A stretch of DNA of 64,000 bases from JAGXTF01 sp044224315 (lineage in GTDB: Bacteria > Bacteroidota > Bacteroidia > NS11-12g > UBA955), in assembly GCA_044224315.1 (NCBI GenBank), contig JBGAKR010000001.1:310001-374000 (forward strand). Reading direction: 5' to 3'. How positions within the stretch are numbered: position 1 is the first letter of the stretch; every line of letters begins with the position of its first letter. A model generated the notes under the pieces. That model was not told the DNA's origin. It was given only the letters and a program-made list of their open reading frames with translations, and searched no databases. A program made the translations under genes and the position numbers. Below are positions 26,467 through 34,263 of this stretch, piece by piece.

Positions 26467-27519
26467 TTAGTTTCCGAAAAGTTCCGTGATTTTATTCGGG
26501 TGGTATTCATAATCCTCTATGGCAACTTTACATGCGCTTATTATGGTTGCCTTTTTTGAATCCGAAATATTTGTAAGAATATTATTCGAATTTTCGACGC
26601 CCCTTATTACTGCTACATTTAATTTATCTCTGATATGGCGCAGCACCATTATAACTTTTTGGGTAAACTGCCTTGGAATTGGATTCCTGTCGTATGCATC
26701 GAGTACTAAATTTTCAAGTAAATGCGAACTCAACGGAATGTCATTTGTATTTTTCCAATGTTTTAAAACAATAACTATTTTTTTTTGCGTTTCTGATAGC
26801 TTTAAACTATTTAACGCATGAACATCCGTTTTTACAAATGATGATTTTTCAGAACCATTGACGTATAAGTAGCCGGCAGTGCTATTTTTTCCAGTTTTGG
26901 TTAATTTGTATGGTACTATATCAATTTTATATTCATGTCCCCGTCTCTCTAAAATTACACCAATGGACTTTCTTTGTTCACGAATTTTTACAATTGATTC
27001 TGTGCCTTTCAAATTTTCCATGATATTCATAATACGTGAATACATCTCTTCGGTTGAACTAAAGCTATTTGGTTTGAAACTTAAACAGATATCTATATCG
27101 AATGAATCGGAGAGAGCTGTACCTTTTTCTGTTGAACCAAGTCTAATAGGTTCACCCTGTAATTTATCATTAAATTCTTTCTTTAATATTTCCACTAATC
27201 GGTGTGCTTTATTATCCAACCATTTATATTCAGGGTCATTTTTATCTAAACTAATATCATTAATCACTGCAAATAAAAAAGCATCGGTATTTATAGGATT
27301 TTGCTGTGAATTTTCATTATCCACGATGGCACCCAATAGAAGACCTGCACCTCCTCCTATAGCCGCCCCCTTTACTGTTTCTCCAAATAACTCCCACCAA
27401 TCAAAAGATTTATTAGGTGTTTGATTATTTTCATTCAGCTGTTTATATGTATTTATTGCAGCTTTTATAATCCCACCTATTAACGCACCGTTACCAGCAT
27501 ATTTTGTTTTTTTATCCAT
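26467..27519 (-). CDS. second CD-NTase-like nucleotidyltransferase with glycine-rich N-terminus
   Basis: 350 residues. Two Gly/Ala-rich hydrophobic stretches (residues 8-22, NGALIGGIIKAAINTY, and 50-66, KGAAIGGGAGLLLGAIV) look like glycine-zipper membrane segments. The nucleotidyltransferase core has G128-S129 in LGSTEKGTALSDSFDIDI, the metal-binding D141 and D143, and the third acidic residue D200 in YKIDIVPY. An OAS1_C-like helical part follows (SSHLLENLVLDAYD). All catalytic residues are present, so it should be active, unlike an inert sensor. It starts 3 bp after nucC and ends the operon. Roles as a second signal producer, a toxin that modifies RNA or protein, or a membrane effector are all open. 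Canonical four-gene type III CBASS operons do not include such a gene. Confidence 0.8.
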   Translation of the reverse strand: MDKKTKYAGNGALIGGIIKAAINTYKQLNENNQTPNKSFDWWELFGETVKGAAIGGGAGLLLGAIVDNENSQQNPINTDAFLFAVINDISLDKNDPEYKWLDNKAHRLVEILKKEFNDKLQGEPIRLGSTEKGTALSDSFDIDICLSFKPNSFSSTEEMYSRIMNIMENLKGTESIVKIREQRKSIGVILERRGHEYKIDIVPYKLTKTGKNSTAGYLYVNGSEKSSFVKTDVHALNSLKLSETQKKIVIVLKHWKNTNDIPLSSHLLENLVLDAYDRNPIPRQFTQKVIMVLRHIRDKLNVAVIRGVENSNNILTNISDSKKATIISACKVAIEDYEYHPNKITELFGN

Positions 27520-27522
27520 AAC

Positions 27523-28350
27523 TTAAATTTTTTCTCTAATTACTACTCCCATTGTTTCTGCATATGAATTTAAATCTATCGCTGCAACCGTGCCAATTGA
27601 TTGTTGCAAATACCTTGTCAACTGTAAGAAAAATGCAACAAGTGATGTATCTGGTTCACTAAAAATCACTTCCTCAAATTCCCGTGTTTCGTAATAATCA
27701 TTTATACGTTTGTGAAAATCTTCTTGAGTTAAATCTTCTTCTCCTTTGTAACTAACAGTAAAATTGCCATAGTCAGCAGCGCATCCTAATTCGAGTGTTT
27801 GCAAACCCATTAGATTTTTCAAATGAGAAGTTATGGTATCGTTATTTGAATGAGTAAAACTGTTAGTACTTGAAAGTATTCCACCAATAATTTTTGTCAA
27901 AGGACGGGCAGACACCTCCTTTCCCGCGTTAATAATTGGAACTGAAGTTCGTTTCAGTTTACGAACGCTTTCCACCTTTTTGCCGGCATATTCAAAAAAA
28001 TTATCATCACCAACTTTACCTTGCAAATCTGGTTTGACTTCAAAAACTGCATAAACACCCTCAGCAGGAATATAGTATATACCATTTTGAGTGAAAACAA
28101 ATGGAGTATACTGCTGGTCGTATATAACCAAATCGAGTTGATGGCTTAAATCACCATTACAATCCACAACAATTGCTTTATCAACGCAGTATCTATTTGG
28201 CAAGTACTTCCGCAACCATTCAATCCACACGTTTTCAAGAGAATCACCCTTTGAGCCAGAATGCAAAATGAATTCTCTGTTTGTATTGAGTTGTGCAAGC
28301 ATTTGGGCTTGGAGGTTATTAAAAAGGCCGGATAAATCGATATTATTCAT
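27523..28350 (-). CDS. nucC: NucC-like CBASS effector nuclease
   Basis: 275 residues. Family features of NucC (DUF6602-like PD-(D/E)XK fold) are LSGLFNNLQAQML at the N-terminus, GSKGDSLENVWIEWLRKYLPNRY, LDLVIYDQQYTPF, IPAEGVYAVFEVKPD and SVRKLKRTSVPI. The active-site residues sit at E39, D73, E104 and K106, and the last three coincide with the catalytic positions I recall for E. coli NucC. NucC is a homotrimer that pairs into hexamers on binding cyclic triadenylate and cuts chromosomal DNA into short fragments, killing the infected cell. It follows the TRIP13 gene by 14 bp. It carries an insertion near residues 190-225 (about 30 residues longer than the usual ~240). Confidence 0.87.
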   Translation of the reverse strand: MNNIDLSGLFNNLQAQMLAQLNTNREFILHSGSKGDSLENVWIEWLRKYLPNRYCVDKAIVVDCNGDLSHQLDLVIYDQQYTPFVFTQNGIYYIPAEGVYAVFEVKPDLQGKVGDDNFFEYAGKKVESVRKLKRTSVPIINAGKEVSARPLTKIIGGILSSTNSFTHSNNDTITSHLKNLMGLQTLELGCAADYGNFTVSYKGEEDLTQEDFHKRINDYYETREFEEVIFSEPDTSLVAFFLQLTRYLQQSIGTVAAIDLNSYAETMGVVIREKI

Positions 28351-28364
28351 TAGGTTTCTTATTA

Positions 28365-29294
28365 TTATTCACTGAAAGGTTTTGTAGGGATTAAATGCCT
28401 TGCTACGGCCAAAGCACTCTCTGCTGTTACAGCCCTATCTGGATAAGCATCAAGGATAATTGCAGGTAGAAGACGCTGAATCAAGTCTGAATATGTGAAT
28501 CCATATTCATTTTTTTCATTGGGTCCAGTAAGTTTTGTTATTTCTTGCACATTTTCTTCAGTTAAGCCTAGTTCTAGAAGTGGCGTTTGTAATGCCTGAA
28601 ATCTTTGCTTTTCGGTTGGCCTATTAAATTTTATTATTTCCGCAGCCCTTCTTTTAATCGCGGGATCCAAAGAATTGATTCTGTTGGTACTCATTATTAT
28701 GGCAGCAGGTATCTTTTCGTTGGCTATTCTATCAATTCCTCGAATTAATGCATTAACTCCTGCTCTATCCTCATGATGCATTTGAGAAATCTCTCTTGAT
28801 TGTGCCAAAGCATCTGCTTCATCAATAAGCAGAATTATTGCCCCCCTAGAACTCTTGGAGTCATTCTTCAATTTTTTTGCCATTATTATTGTATGGTCAA
28901 TTGCTGCAGTTATTAACTTGGTCATTTGCCCGACCATACCTTGGCCGCGTGTGGTCAGACTTAAAGGGAGCAATGTAACATCTATCCGATCTTTCCTTGC
29001 CAACGAATCCCCAACAGTGAGTGCAAGTTCAGTTTTACCAGAACCAACATCTCCTTCAAAAACAATCAATGGTGGCCTACGAAGGACATAATTTACAATA
29101 CTTTTGGCATCAGAATGATGACTATTAACCCATGTGCTAAATTTTTCAGGATTCACAAGTAGACTAAGTATTTTTTCAATTCTAAGTTTACTCTCTTCTA
29201 GGCCAACTAAACCCCTATATCTTTCTAAATAATCAGGATTTGGGAAGTTTATTGCATTTTCAAATAACTCATTAAAAGGTATCTCTGTATTCAT
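28365..29294 (-). CDS. cap6: TRIP13/Pch2-like AAA+ ATPase (Cap6)
   Basis: 309 residues from the ATG at 29294, 1 bp after the HORMA stop; an alternative ATG at 29336 would overlap HORMA by 41 bp. Walker A is GDVGSGKT (81-88), Walker B ILLIDEADAL (about 154-163), sensor 1 IIMSTNRINSLD and the arginine-finger region DPAIKRRAAEIIKF. It remodels HORMA proteins, dissociating the HORMA-cyclase complex and so switching off signalling in type III CBASS. The adjacent HORMA gene supports this identification. Confidence 0.9.
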   Translation of the reverse strand: MNTEIPFNELFENAINFPNPDYLERYRGLVGLEESKLRIEKILSLLVNPEKFSTWVNSHHSDAKSIVNYVLRRPPLIVFEGDVGSGKTELALTVGDSLARKDRIDVTLLPLSLTTRGQGMVGQMTKLITAAIDHTIIMAKKLKNDSKSSRGAIILLIDEADALAQSREISQMHHEDRAGVNALIRGIDRIANEKIPAAIIMSTNRINSLDPAIKRRAAEIIKFNRPTEKQRFQALQTPLLELGLTEENVQEITKLTGPNEKNEYGFTYSDLIQRLLPAIILDAYPDRAVTAESALAVARHLIPTKPFSE

Positions 29295-29295
29295 A

Positions 29296-29814
29296 TTAAT
29301 AGGGGTTGAGGGTTGAACGATTAAGGGATACACCATTAGAATAATAATTGTTATCCTGAGTTAGATATCCGTTGTAAACAGGATTGCTTCCTGTGCTGCG
29401 TTGCAGTGGTAAATTGAGTTCAAATTTGATTCGGCTCTCCTCATTTAAATCCCACCATTTTTGTGAGTACTCTAAAAAACTTGAAAAATGTGCGTTTGAT
29501 ATGTCCGCACCTGGCTTTATTTTCCCAGGATCATCATCTATCGAGTAAATATTTGCTAATTCAGAGGCTCTATAAACTAGTGTGGGTGCAATGAAAATGT
29601 CTCCACGTTTATATCCATATGTGACATATTTGAGGTAACCATTACTGAGTAACTCAATTAATTCTACTTGAAATTTTTCAATAAAAAGATCTGATGGATT
29701 CCCATATAACCTCTGTATTCTTTTTAGGTCAGTGGCTACTTTGGAGGCCAAATATTTGGCATTTGTCACCGTGAATGTTTCGTTGTGGGTAATACTATAA
29801 CTCATAATAATCAT
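29296..29814 (-). CDS. cap7: bacterial HORMA domain protein (Cap7)
   Basis: 172 residues. The pattern NETFTVTNAKYLASKVATDLKRIQRLYGNPSDLFIEKFQVELIELLSNGYLKYVTYGYKR is that of bacterial HORMA family 1 proteins. The C-terminal 35 residues (from SNPVYNGY) form the flexible safety-belt/tail region. HORMA proteins bind a peptide (from phage or self), close, and then activate the CD-NTase. The start ATGATTATT overlaps the cyclase stop (ATGA), indicating translational coupling; an alternative start is the ATG at 29805 (MSYSITH). Confidence 0.88.
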   Translation of the reverse strand: MIIMSYSITHNETFTVTNAKYLASKVATDLKRIQRLYGNPSDLFIEKFQVELIELLSNGYLKYVTYGYKRGDIFIAPTLVYRASELANIYSIDDDPGKIKPGADISNAHFSSFLEYSQKWWDLNEESRIKFELNLPLQRSTGSNPVYNGYLTQDNNYYSNGVSLNRSTLNPY

Positions 29815-30776
29815 ATTTGAAATGATGGACCAAATACTTTTTGCCAGTAATAAATTGTTTTTTCTTTGGTAGTTGCAATGAGCGCAGAATCGATTGCATC
29901 GCCAGCATCAAGTGCTGCATTAACAATGTTATCACCTTGCAAACGGCTGTATAACTTTGAGGCATTATTTTCAAAATTAACAGGGTCAATTATTTGAATA
30001 GGCTCAGTAAAAGCAGGTAAAGCACGCCTTGCGTAATAATCAGTGAATGAAATTTGTTCATTTAAATTGCTTTTAGCTATATAGGTAAAAAAGGATTGTA
30101 AGGCTTCAATATAGTCAGTCATATCAACCCCATCATCTGCTAATTTGGCAAATATTAGCTCAATCATGAAAGACTTAAATCGAAAACCAGCTCTTTCTTG
30201 TTTCATGTATCTAGCCCAGAATTTTGCTAATCGGATTACTTGAGCATAGTGAAATTCTATTTTCTTCTTCCGTTTTCTTATAAAATCTATATGCAATGGT
30301 ATGCTGGTACGAAGAAATGAACCATCTTCCTGACTTACAAGATTCCCATACCAGTCAGGATCATCATCATATAGAATTGGGACAACATCTACATCTAAGC
30401 CTGTACCCTTAAAATTTACGGTTACACAATATGTTTGAGGGGTAACTTGATCAGGAGTAAAATTTGGGAATGCTTTTCTGAGGCGTTCTGCAAGATATTC
30501 CAACAGCGCTTTAATATCATGAGGAGCTTCTGCTCCAGATATATAGCATGCTACATCTATGTCATTAATGGATAGTAAGGCCGTTCCCTTGGCAAGACTA
30601 CCTGATAATAATATTTTTTTAAGTGTAAAATCAGGGTGTTCGCTTAGGTAACCTTGTAACTTTTCTCTCAATCTATTTACCTGGGCTCTGTATTCAGATG
30701 CTTTGTCAGGTGAAAGATTTACCTTATCAATAGCAAATTGTGCTATATGCTTGTGATCAACATGTATTCTGCTCAT
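29811..30776 (-). CDS. CBASS cyclase (CD-NTase, clade C/D type)
   Basis: 321 residues. The nucleotidyltransferase motif is G59-S60 in SGSLAKGTALLSINDIDV with D72 and D74 as metal ligands, and the third Asp is in GLDVDVVP (D130). The helical C-terminal domain contains FRFKSFMIELIFAKLAD. Association with HORMA, TRIP13 and NucC indicates a CdnC/CdnD enzyme making cyclic triadenylate, the NucC activator. The product is inferred from the effector. It is the first large gene of the operon, 6 bp after a 76-codon frame. Confidence 0.9.
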   Translation of the reverse strand: MSRIHVDHKHIAQFAIDKVNLSPDKASEYRAQVNRLREKLQGYLSEHPDFTLKKILLSGSLAKGTALLSINDIDVACYISGAEAPHDIKALLEYLAERLRKAFPNFTPDQVTPQTYCVTVNFKGTGLDVDVVPILYDDDPDWYGNLVSQEDGSFLRTSIPLHIDFIRKRKKKIEFHYAQVIRLAKFWARYMKQERAGFRFKSFMIELIFAKLADDGVDMTDYIEALQSFFTYIAKSNLNEQISFTDYYARRALPAFTEPIQIIDPVNFENNASKLYSRLQGDNIVNAALDAGDAIDSALIATTKEKTIYYWQKVFGPSFQI

Positions 30777-30782
30777 TCTTAT

Positions 30783-31013
30783 TTATTTTTGTTTTTGTGA
30801 AGTACAACTGACATACCAACTGACAAAATGCTGACAAAATTGCTGGTTCATCTCAATATCATAATGCAATCCAATAGCCCTAATATCCTGTTCTAAAGTA
30901 AATTCGGAGCCTAAAATCCGCATTGAGGGTTTAAAGCCAAGACCTTTTGGGGGTTGGTTGATGCAAAGACTCTTTATCTTTGGTCGATTTTGGAAATTTT
31001 CATCATTCTTCAT
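30783..31013 (-). CDS. possible small protein leading the CBASS operon
   Basis: 76 residues from an ATG at 31013, with the stop 6 bp before the cyclase start. The family is not recognised; it has no signal peptide or membrane segment and is basic in the N-terminal half, with the sequence PPKGLGFKPSMRILG and a C-terminal HFVSWYVSCTSQKQK. Tight spacing supports a gene, while the lack of any known homology leaves open a transcribed leader. Confidence 0.45.
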   Translation of the reverse strand: MKNDENFQNRPKIKSLCINQPPKGLGFKPSMRILGSEFTLEQDIRAIGLHYDIEMNQQFCQHFVSWYVSCTSQKQK

Positions 31014-31030
31014 ATTTTATTACCTTTGCC

Positions 31031-31099
31031 TATATATGTTGTTAAATTCACTTTTTTTGCAAGTGGTATGAAAAAAAAAGCATCTTAATAACATATATA
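31031..31099. promoter_or_regulatory. 15-bp inverted repeat in the CBASS/sigma divergent promoter region
   Basis: TATATATGTTGTTAA at 31031-31045 and TTAATAACATATATA at 31085-31099 are inverted copies with one mismatch, 39 bp apart, in the 105-bp gap between divergent genes. They are placed to be an operator pair read by the linked regulator. An exact -7 element TACCTTTG (31021-31028, plus strand) lies just outside, without a good -33. Confidence 0.6.
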
Positions 31100-31118
31100 C
31101 ATTAACCACACTATAAGG

Positions 31119-31739
31119 ATGAACCTTTCCGAAGCCAATTTCGAATTAAGTGAAGATGAATTGAGGGATATTATTCGGAAATTGACGGCTTTTACTTACA
31201 GATACGCCTTCGATAATAAGAGCTGGTTCAGAAAAGGGAGTGATTCACTTCTAAAGGGTAAAAAGGTTGAGGACTATGTATATGAAGCAATCGGGAGATA
31301 TTTTGAAAATCCTGAAAAGCACAATACTGAACGCGGGTCTTTGTTTACCTATTTGTCAACAGTGGTGATGACTTTAGTGGGAAATGACCTCCGAAGCAAG
31401 GAAAATAAAACGACATGGGCTATTCCTCATGAAGCTGATGGCGATGAGAACGGAAATAAAGAACTGGATTATTTTGATTTAGTAACCCGTAGAATTGAGG
31501 AAAATATTGAAGATCAAATTTATTATGACCAGATTGTCAAGGACATAGTGGAGGAAATCGCAAAACAAGAAGAAGCCGGAAATAAAGATATTTTGGAGAA
31601 AATATATCTGGGCCTTGATTTAGGCCTAAAACCTAAGGATATTATGGAAACATTTAAAATGCCTAATGGTGAATACAACAATGGGATTAGGAGACTGCGC
31701 ACGATAGTGCGCAAAATCGTTTCTAAATACGAGGATTAG
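31119..31739 (+). CDS. sigma-70-like factor, putative CBASS regulator
   Basis: 206 residues. The first half resembles sigma region 2 (VEDYVYEAIGRYFENPEK, then GSLFTYLSTVVMTLVGNDLRSK, comparable to the region 2.2-2.4 helices). The C-terminus has a region-4-like helix-turn-helix (ILEKIYLGLDLGLKPKDIMETFKMPNGEYNNGIRRLRTIVRKI). It is acidic in the linker. It is divergent from the CBASS operon and heads a three-gene unit with an ImmA/IrrE peptidase. This suggests a sigma factor released by proteolysis to switch on CBASS, a counterpart of CapH-CapP control. The regulatory role is inference. Confidence 0.75.
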   Translation: MNLSEANFELSEDELRDIIRKLTAFTYRYAFDNKSWFRKGSDSLLKGKKVEDYVYEAIGRYFENPEKHNTERGSLFTYLSTVVMTLVGNDLRSKENKTTWAIPHEADGDENGNKELDYFDLVTRRIEENIEDQIYYDQIVKDIVEEIAKQEEAGNKDILEKIYLGLDLGLKPKDIMETFKMPNGEYNNGIRRLRTIVRKIVSKYED

Positions 31740-31742
31740 AAT

Positions 31743-32162
31743 ATGAAAGATAATTCAAAAAATAAATCATTCATTGCACGACTAATTGTTGAGGACTTGG
31801 ATAGTATAAGCGATTCCAGTGAATTAGCTGAAACCTATCTTCTCTCTAAAAACATACCTTCAACTGAAATTATTGAAGAAGGGTTGCGTAGAATTAGACA
31901 ATTCAAACTTTTGGCGAAAGCAAAAAATATGAAGGCCGCTGCTTTAAACCTTTCCCCCTCTAGAGCAAAGGCAGAAGCAATTACTGATGAATTAATGAGC
32001 AACCCTAAGTTTTCATTGGTAGAATTTATACAAAAAGAACACCTTAGTGCCCAATATCGTAATATTAATTTAGATCAATTCAATATTGAGGAAGTTAGAA
32101 CTCTTTTAATTAAGTATTTTATGATGAAAAATATTGACTCGACTGATGAACCTTTTGTATGA
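31743..32162 (+). CDS. unknown 139-aa protein, possible anti-sigma
   Basis: No family is recognised. It is mostly helical by composition, with SSELAETYLLSKNIPSTEIIEEGLRRIRQFKLLAKAKN and a C-terminal LDQFNIEEVRTLLIKYFMM, and has no membrane segment. It begins 3 bp after the sigma-like gene and its stop overlaps the peptidase start by 4 bp (ATGA), so the three are coupled. In such an arrangement a cytosolic anti-sigma that is the substrate of the peptidase is the simplest guess. Confidence 0.7.
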   Translation: MKDNSKNKSFIARLIVEDLDSISDSSELAETYLLSKNIPSTEIIEEGLRRIRQFKLLAKAKNMKAAALNLSPSRAKAEAITDELMSNPKFSLVEFIQKEHLSAQYRNINLDQFNIEEVRTLLIKYFMMKNIDSTDEPFV

Positions 32163-32947
32163 TCTTTTCATTTACTCCAGCAGAAAAGACTGCACTGAAG
32201 GTTCTTTATGAAAGTGGCATATCTGACCCTATTGAAATCGCTTTGCCTGATTTAATATTAGGGCGCGGTGCGTTTTATTTTGAACAACCTTTAAAAGGCA
32301 AAGAAGGCGAAATAATATCATATAAGGATAAATCAATTATTACCATCAATTCTGAAATTAAATATGAACCCAAAAAACGATATATCTCAGCTCATGAGCT
32401 CGGCCATTTTGAAATGCATCGTAACCTAACTCCTGCCTTTTTTGATACTGAGGCGGAACTGATTAATTGGTACCAACAAGGGATTCATGAAAAGGAAGCA
32501 AATGAATTCGCTGCAGAATTATTAATGCCTTCAGAACTTTTTTATGCTGAATCAGAAAAAAAGAAACTAAATCCCAAATTAATTGAAGACTTAGCCGAGT
32601 ATTTTCAGGTAAGTAAGACCGCTGCCCTATTGCGTTATGTCACCAGAGGACATTACCCTGTTATGGTCGTATGCTGTCAAAACAATAAAATGAAATGGTT
32701 TAAGGGGTCCCATGATTTTCGCCATTATTTAAAATTTGAAAAAGACAATCCGCCTCACCCAGGCACTGTTGCTCATGAAATTTTTAATACTGGTATAGCA
32801 TACAGAAAAGACGAGCTGCAACAAAAGATCACGAAGTTTGATTGGTTTGAACCTAGAAGTAAATATGATCTTGACTCTCCATTCTTTGAATACTGCTTAT
32901 TTCTTGAGGCTTATAATTTTTGTTTGAGTTTAATTTGGGAACTATAA
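32159..32947 (+). CDS. ImmA/IrrE-family metallopeptidase
   Basis: 262 residues. The zinc motif HELGHF is at residues 79-84, with the downstream Glu in EKEANEFAAELLMP (about 111-124), as in ImmA, IrrE and CapP. After residue 150 a longer C-terminal domain contains MVVCCQNNKMKWFKGSHDFRHYL, a possible ligand-sensing part. ImmA-type enzymes cleave a partner repressor or regulator on sensing DNA damage; CapP cleaves CapH to induce CBASS. Operon position suggests the 139-aa protein or the sigma-like factor as target. Confidence 0.85.
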   Translation: MIFSFTPAEKTALKVLYESGISDPIEIALPDLILGRGAFYFEQPLKGKEGEIISYKDKSIITINSEIKYEPKKRYISAHELGHFEMHRNLTPAFFDTEAELINWYQQGIHEKEANEFAAELLMPSELFYAESEKKKLNPKLIEDLAEYFQVSKTAALLRYVTRGHYPVMVVCCQNNKMKWFKGSHDFRHYLKFEKDNPPHPGTVAHEIFNTGIAYRKDELQQKITKFDWFEPRSKYDLDSPFFEYCLFLEAYNFCLSLIWEL

Positions 32948-33569
32948 ATTTTGGATTTAATTGGTTTTCGATTGGATTAAAATTCTGTTCCTATGATTTT
33001 CATTTTCTAATTTTGGCCCCATTTTCGCGCCTTACGGGTACATTATCATTTCCTTCTCAGCCTTCATGGCCGTGACCGAGCCTCTAGTCTTGAGGCAAAT
33101 ACATTAACCCACCCTTATTAAGGCATTCCATTCCCTGCTACTCTTGCTAAACACCTGGCAGATGCATTTTGTTCCATGAAACCTGGACCCTGCTGCGCGA
33201 TGTCCTGGGATTCATTCCTCGCCATTGGCATAGCCAAGTGTTTTTAGCCCACCTGCACCAAGTGAATTCAGAGCCAGTTGCCGTGCCGTGCAACCAGACT
33301 TCTGAATCCACATCGTGCAGTTTGCTTAGCTGCCTGGCATTTATTTTACCCACCCATATTTAGGCAGCCCTTTAAATCTGCTTTTAGAACCAATTAGCTT
33401 GTACGTGTTTTCGCTTTCGTATTGGTTAACCTTTCAACCTGCGACGTTACAACAGGCCAGATTTTTTGCAATCAATGCTCCCTGCGGAATTCCTAATTGC
33501 ATAAAATCCTATTCCCTGTAGTGGTCACTTGCATGTCGAAACATTAACAATCAACACATTAAAAGCATT
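32948..33569. other. 620-bp non-coding gap between cargo modules
   Basis: No convincing gene lies here; open frames of 64-68 codons on both strands have no recognisable content. The gap holds one copy of the structured repeat at 33022-33095. It is richer in C and G words than the flanking genes, which suggests an old decayed sequence or structured RNA. Confidence 0.5.
33022..33095. repeat. structured direct repeat, copy 1
   Basis: The core CGCGCCTTACGGGTACATT is identical to copy 2 at 35607-35678, and the rest (TCATT..TCTC..GAGCCT.TAGTCTTG) matches with changes. In this copy the central part can pair as TCAGCC..GGC.TGA with a bulge. It is 75 bp after the peptidase stop. Confidence 0.65.
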
Positions 33570-33893
33570 ATGAAAACACCAATTAACAAGCTAATCAATC
33601 AAGAACTAAAAAAACAGTTCGCCAAATTTGGTTCTCAGGAGGATTCACTAGATCCAGTTATCATTGCCAAGTTCTTTAATCCATCAGGTTCCGGTACATG
33701 GTATGCCATCAGTTATGATGAAGATACCAATATCTGTTTTGGATATGTTACAGGATTTTATGAAGATGAACTTGGGTATTTCAGCATTGATGAACTGGAA
33801 TCAGTGGAGTGTCCTCCTTTTGGATTAAGGATTGAACGCGACCGTTTTTTCAGTTCTTGTAAATTATCAGATTTAAAGAAACAAGCCGGGTAG
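33570..33893 (+). CDS. DUF2958-like protein
   Basis: 107 residues. The patterns IAKFFNPSGSGTWYAISYDEDTNICFGYVTGF, DELGYFSIDELESV and GLRIERDRFF fit DUF2958, a family common on plasmids and mobile elements of Proteobacteria and Bacteroidota, function unknown. It is small, acidic and cytosolic. It is separated from the XRE gene by 33 bp in convergent orientation. Confidence 0.75.
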   Translation: MKTPINKLINQELKKQFAKFGSQEDSLDPVIIAKFFNPSGSGTWYAISYDEDTNICFGYVTGFYEDELGYFSIDELESVECPPFGLRIERDRFFSSCKLSDLKKQAG

Positions 33894-33926
33894 TTCCGGT
33901 TTGTTCTTTGTTTTAATGCTTGTATA

Positions 33927-34169
33927 TTATTTCTTTTTTAAATTGTCGGATTCAATTATACCCTCGAAAAGATATTGCACTTCTATTCCTAATGCATTTG
34001 CCAATTTTACAATATTTCTAAGGGTTGGATTTGTTTTACCCTGCTCTATACGTGAAATATTCTGATATTCGATATCGCATAAATCGCCAAGCGCCTGCTG
34101 GGTGATTTTTTTTACCAGCCGGTACTTTTTAACATTGGCTCCAAACAGCTTCTGGATATCGGTATCCAT
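33927..34169 (-). CDS. XRE-family transcriptional regulator
   Basis: 80 residues from the ATG at 34169 (MDTDIQKLFGANVKKYR); the frame extends to 34205, but that start lies within the palindrome. The helix-turn-helix reads TQQALGDLCDIEYQNISRIEQGKTNPTLRNIVKLANALGIEVQYLFEG. It probably represses itself and the divergent outer-membrane gene through the palindrome at 34204-34225. Confidence 0.85.
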   Translation of the reverse strand: MDTDIQKLFGANVKKYRLVKKITQQALGDLCDIEYQNISRIEQGKTNPTLRNIVKLANALGIEVQYLFEGIIESDNLKKK

Positions 34170-34203
34170 TTTGGCAGCAAATAGCGGTCTGAAAACTTCA
34201 AAC

Positions 34204-34225
34204 AACTAATCATATATGATTAGTT
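34204..34225. promoter_or_regulatory. 22-bp perfect palindrome, likely XRE operator
   Basis: The half-site AACTAATCATA is followed by its exact complement. It lies between the divergent XRE and outer-membrane genes; TAGTTTTG (34221-34228) overlaps its edge and TATATTTG (34231-34238) follows, both fitting the -7 consensus for the rightward gene, so binding would block transcription. Confidence 0.75.
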
Positions 34226-34263
34226 TTGCTTATATTTGCCCTATCCAATTAACAACCACCTAA

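Noticed and set aside
26879..27424. 181-codon plus-strand frame opposite the second nucleotidyltransferase
   Set aside because: The minus-strand gene has intact catalytic motifs and operon spacing; the opposite frame has no recognisable content.
33147..33353. 68-codon and 64-codon opposing frames in the 32948-33569 gap
   Set aside because: Trp/His/Cys-rich low-plausibility sequences with no similarity I recognise.
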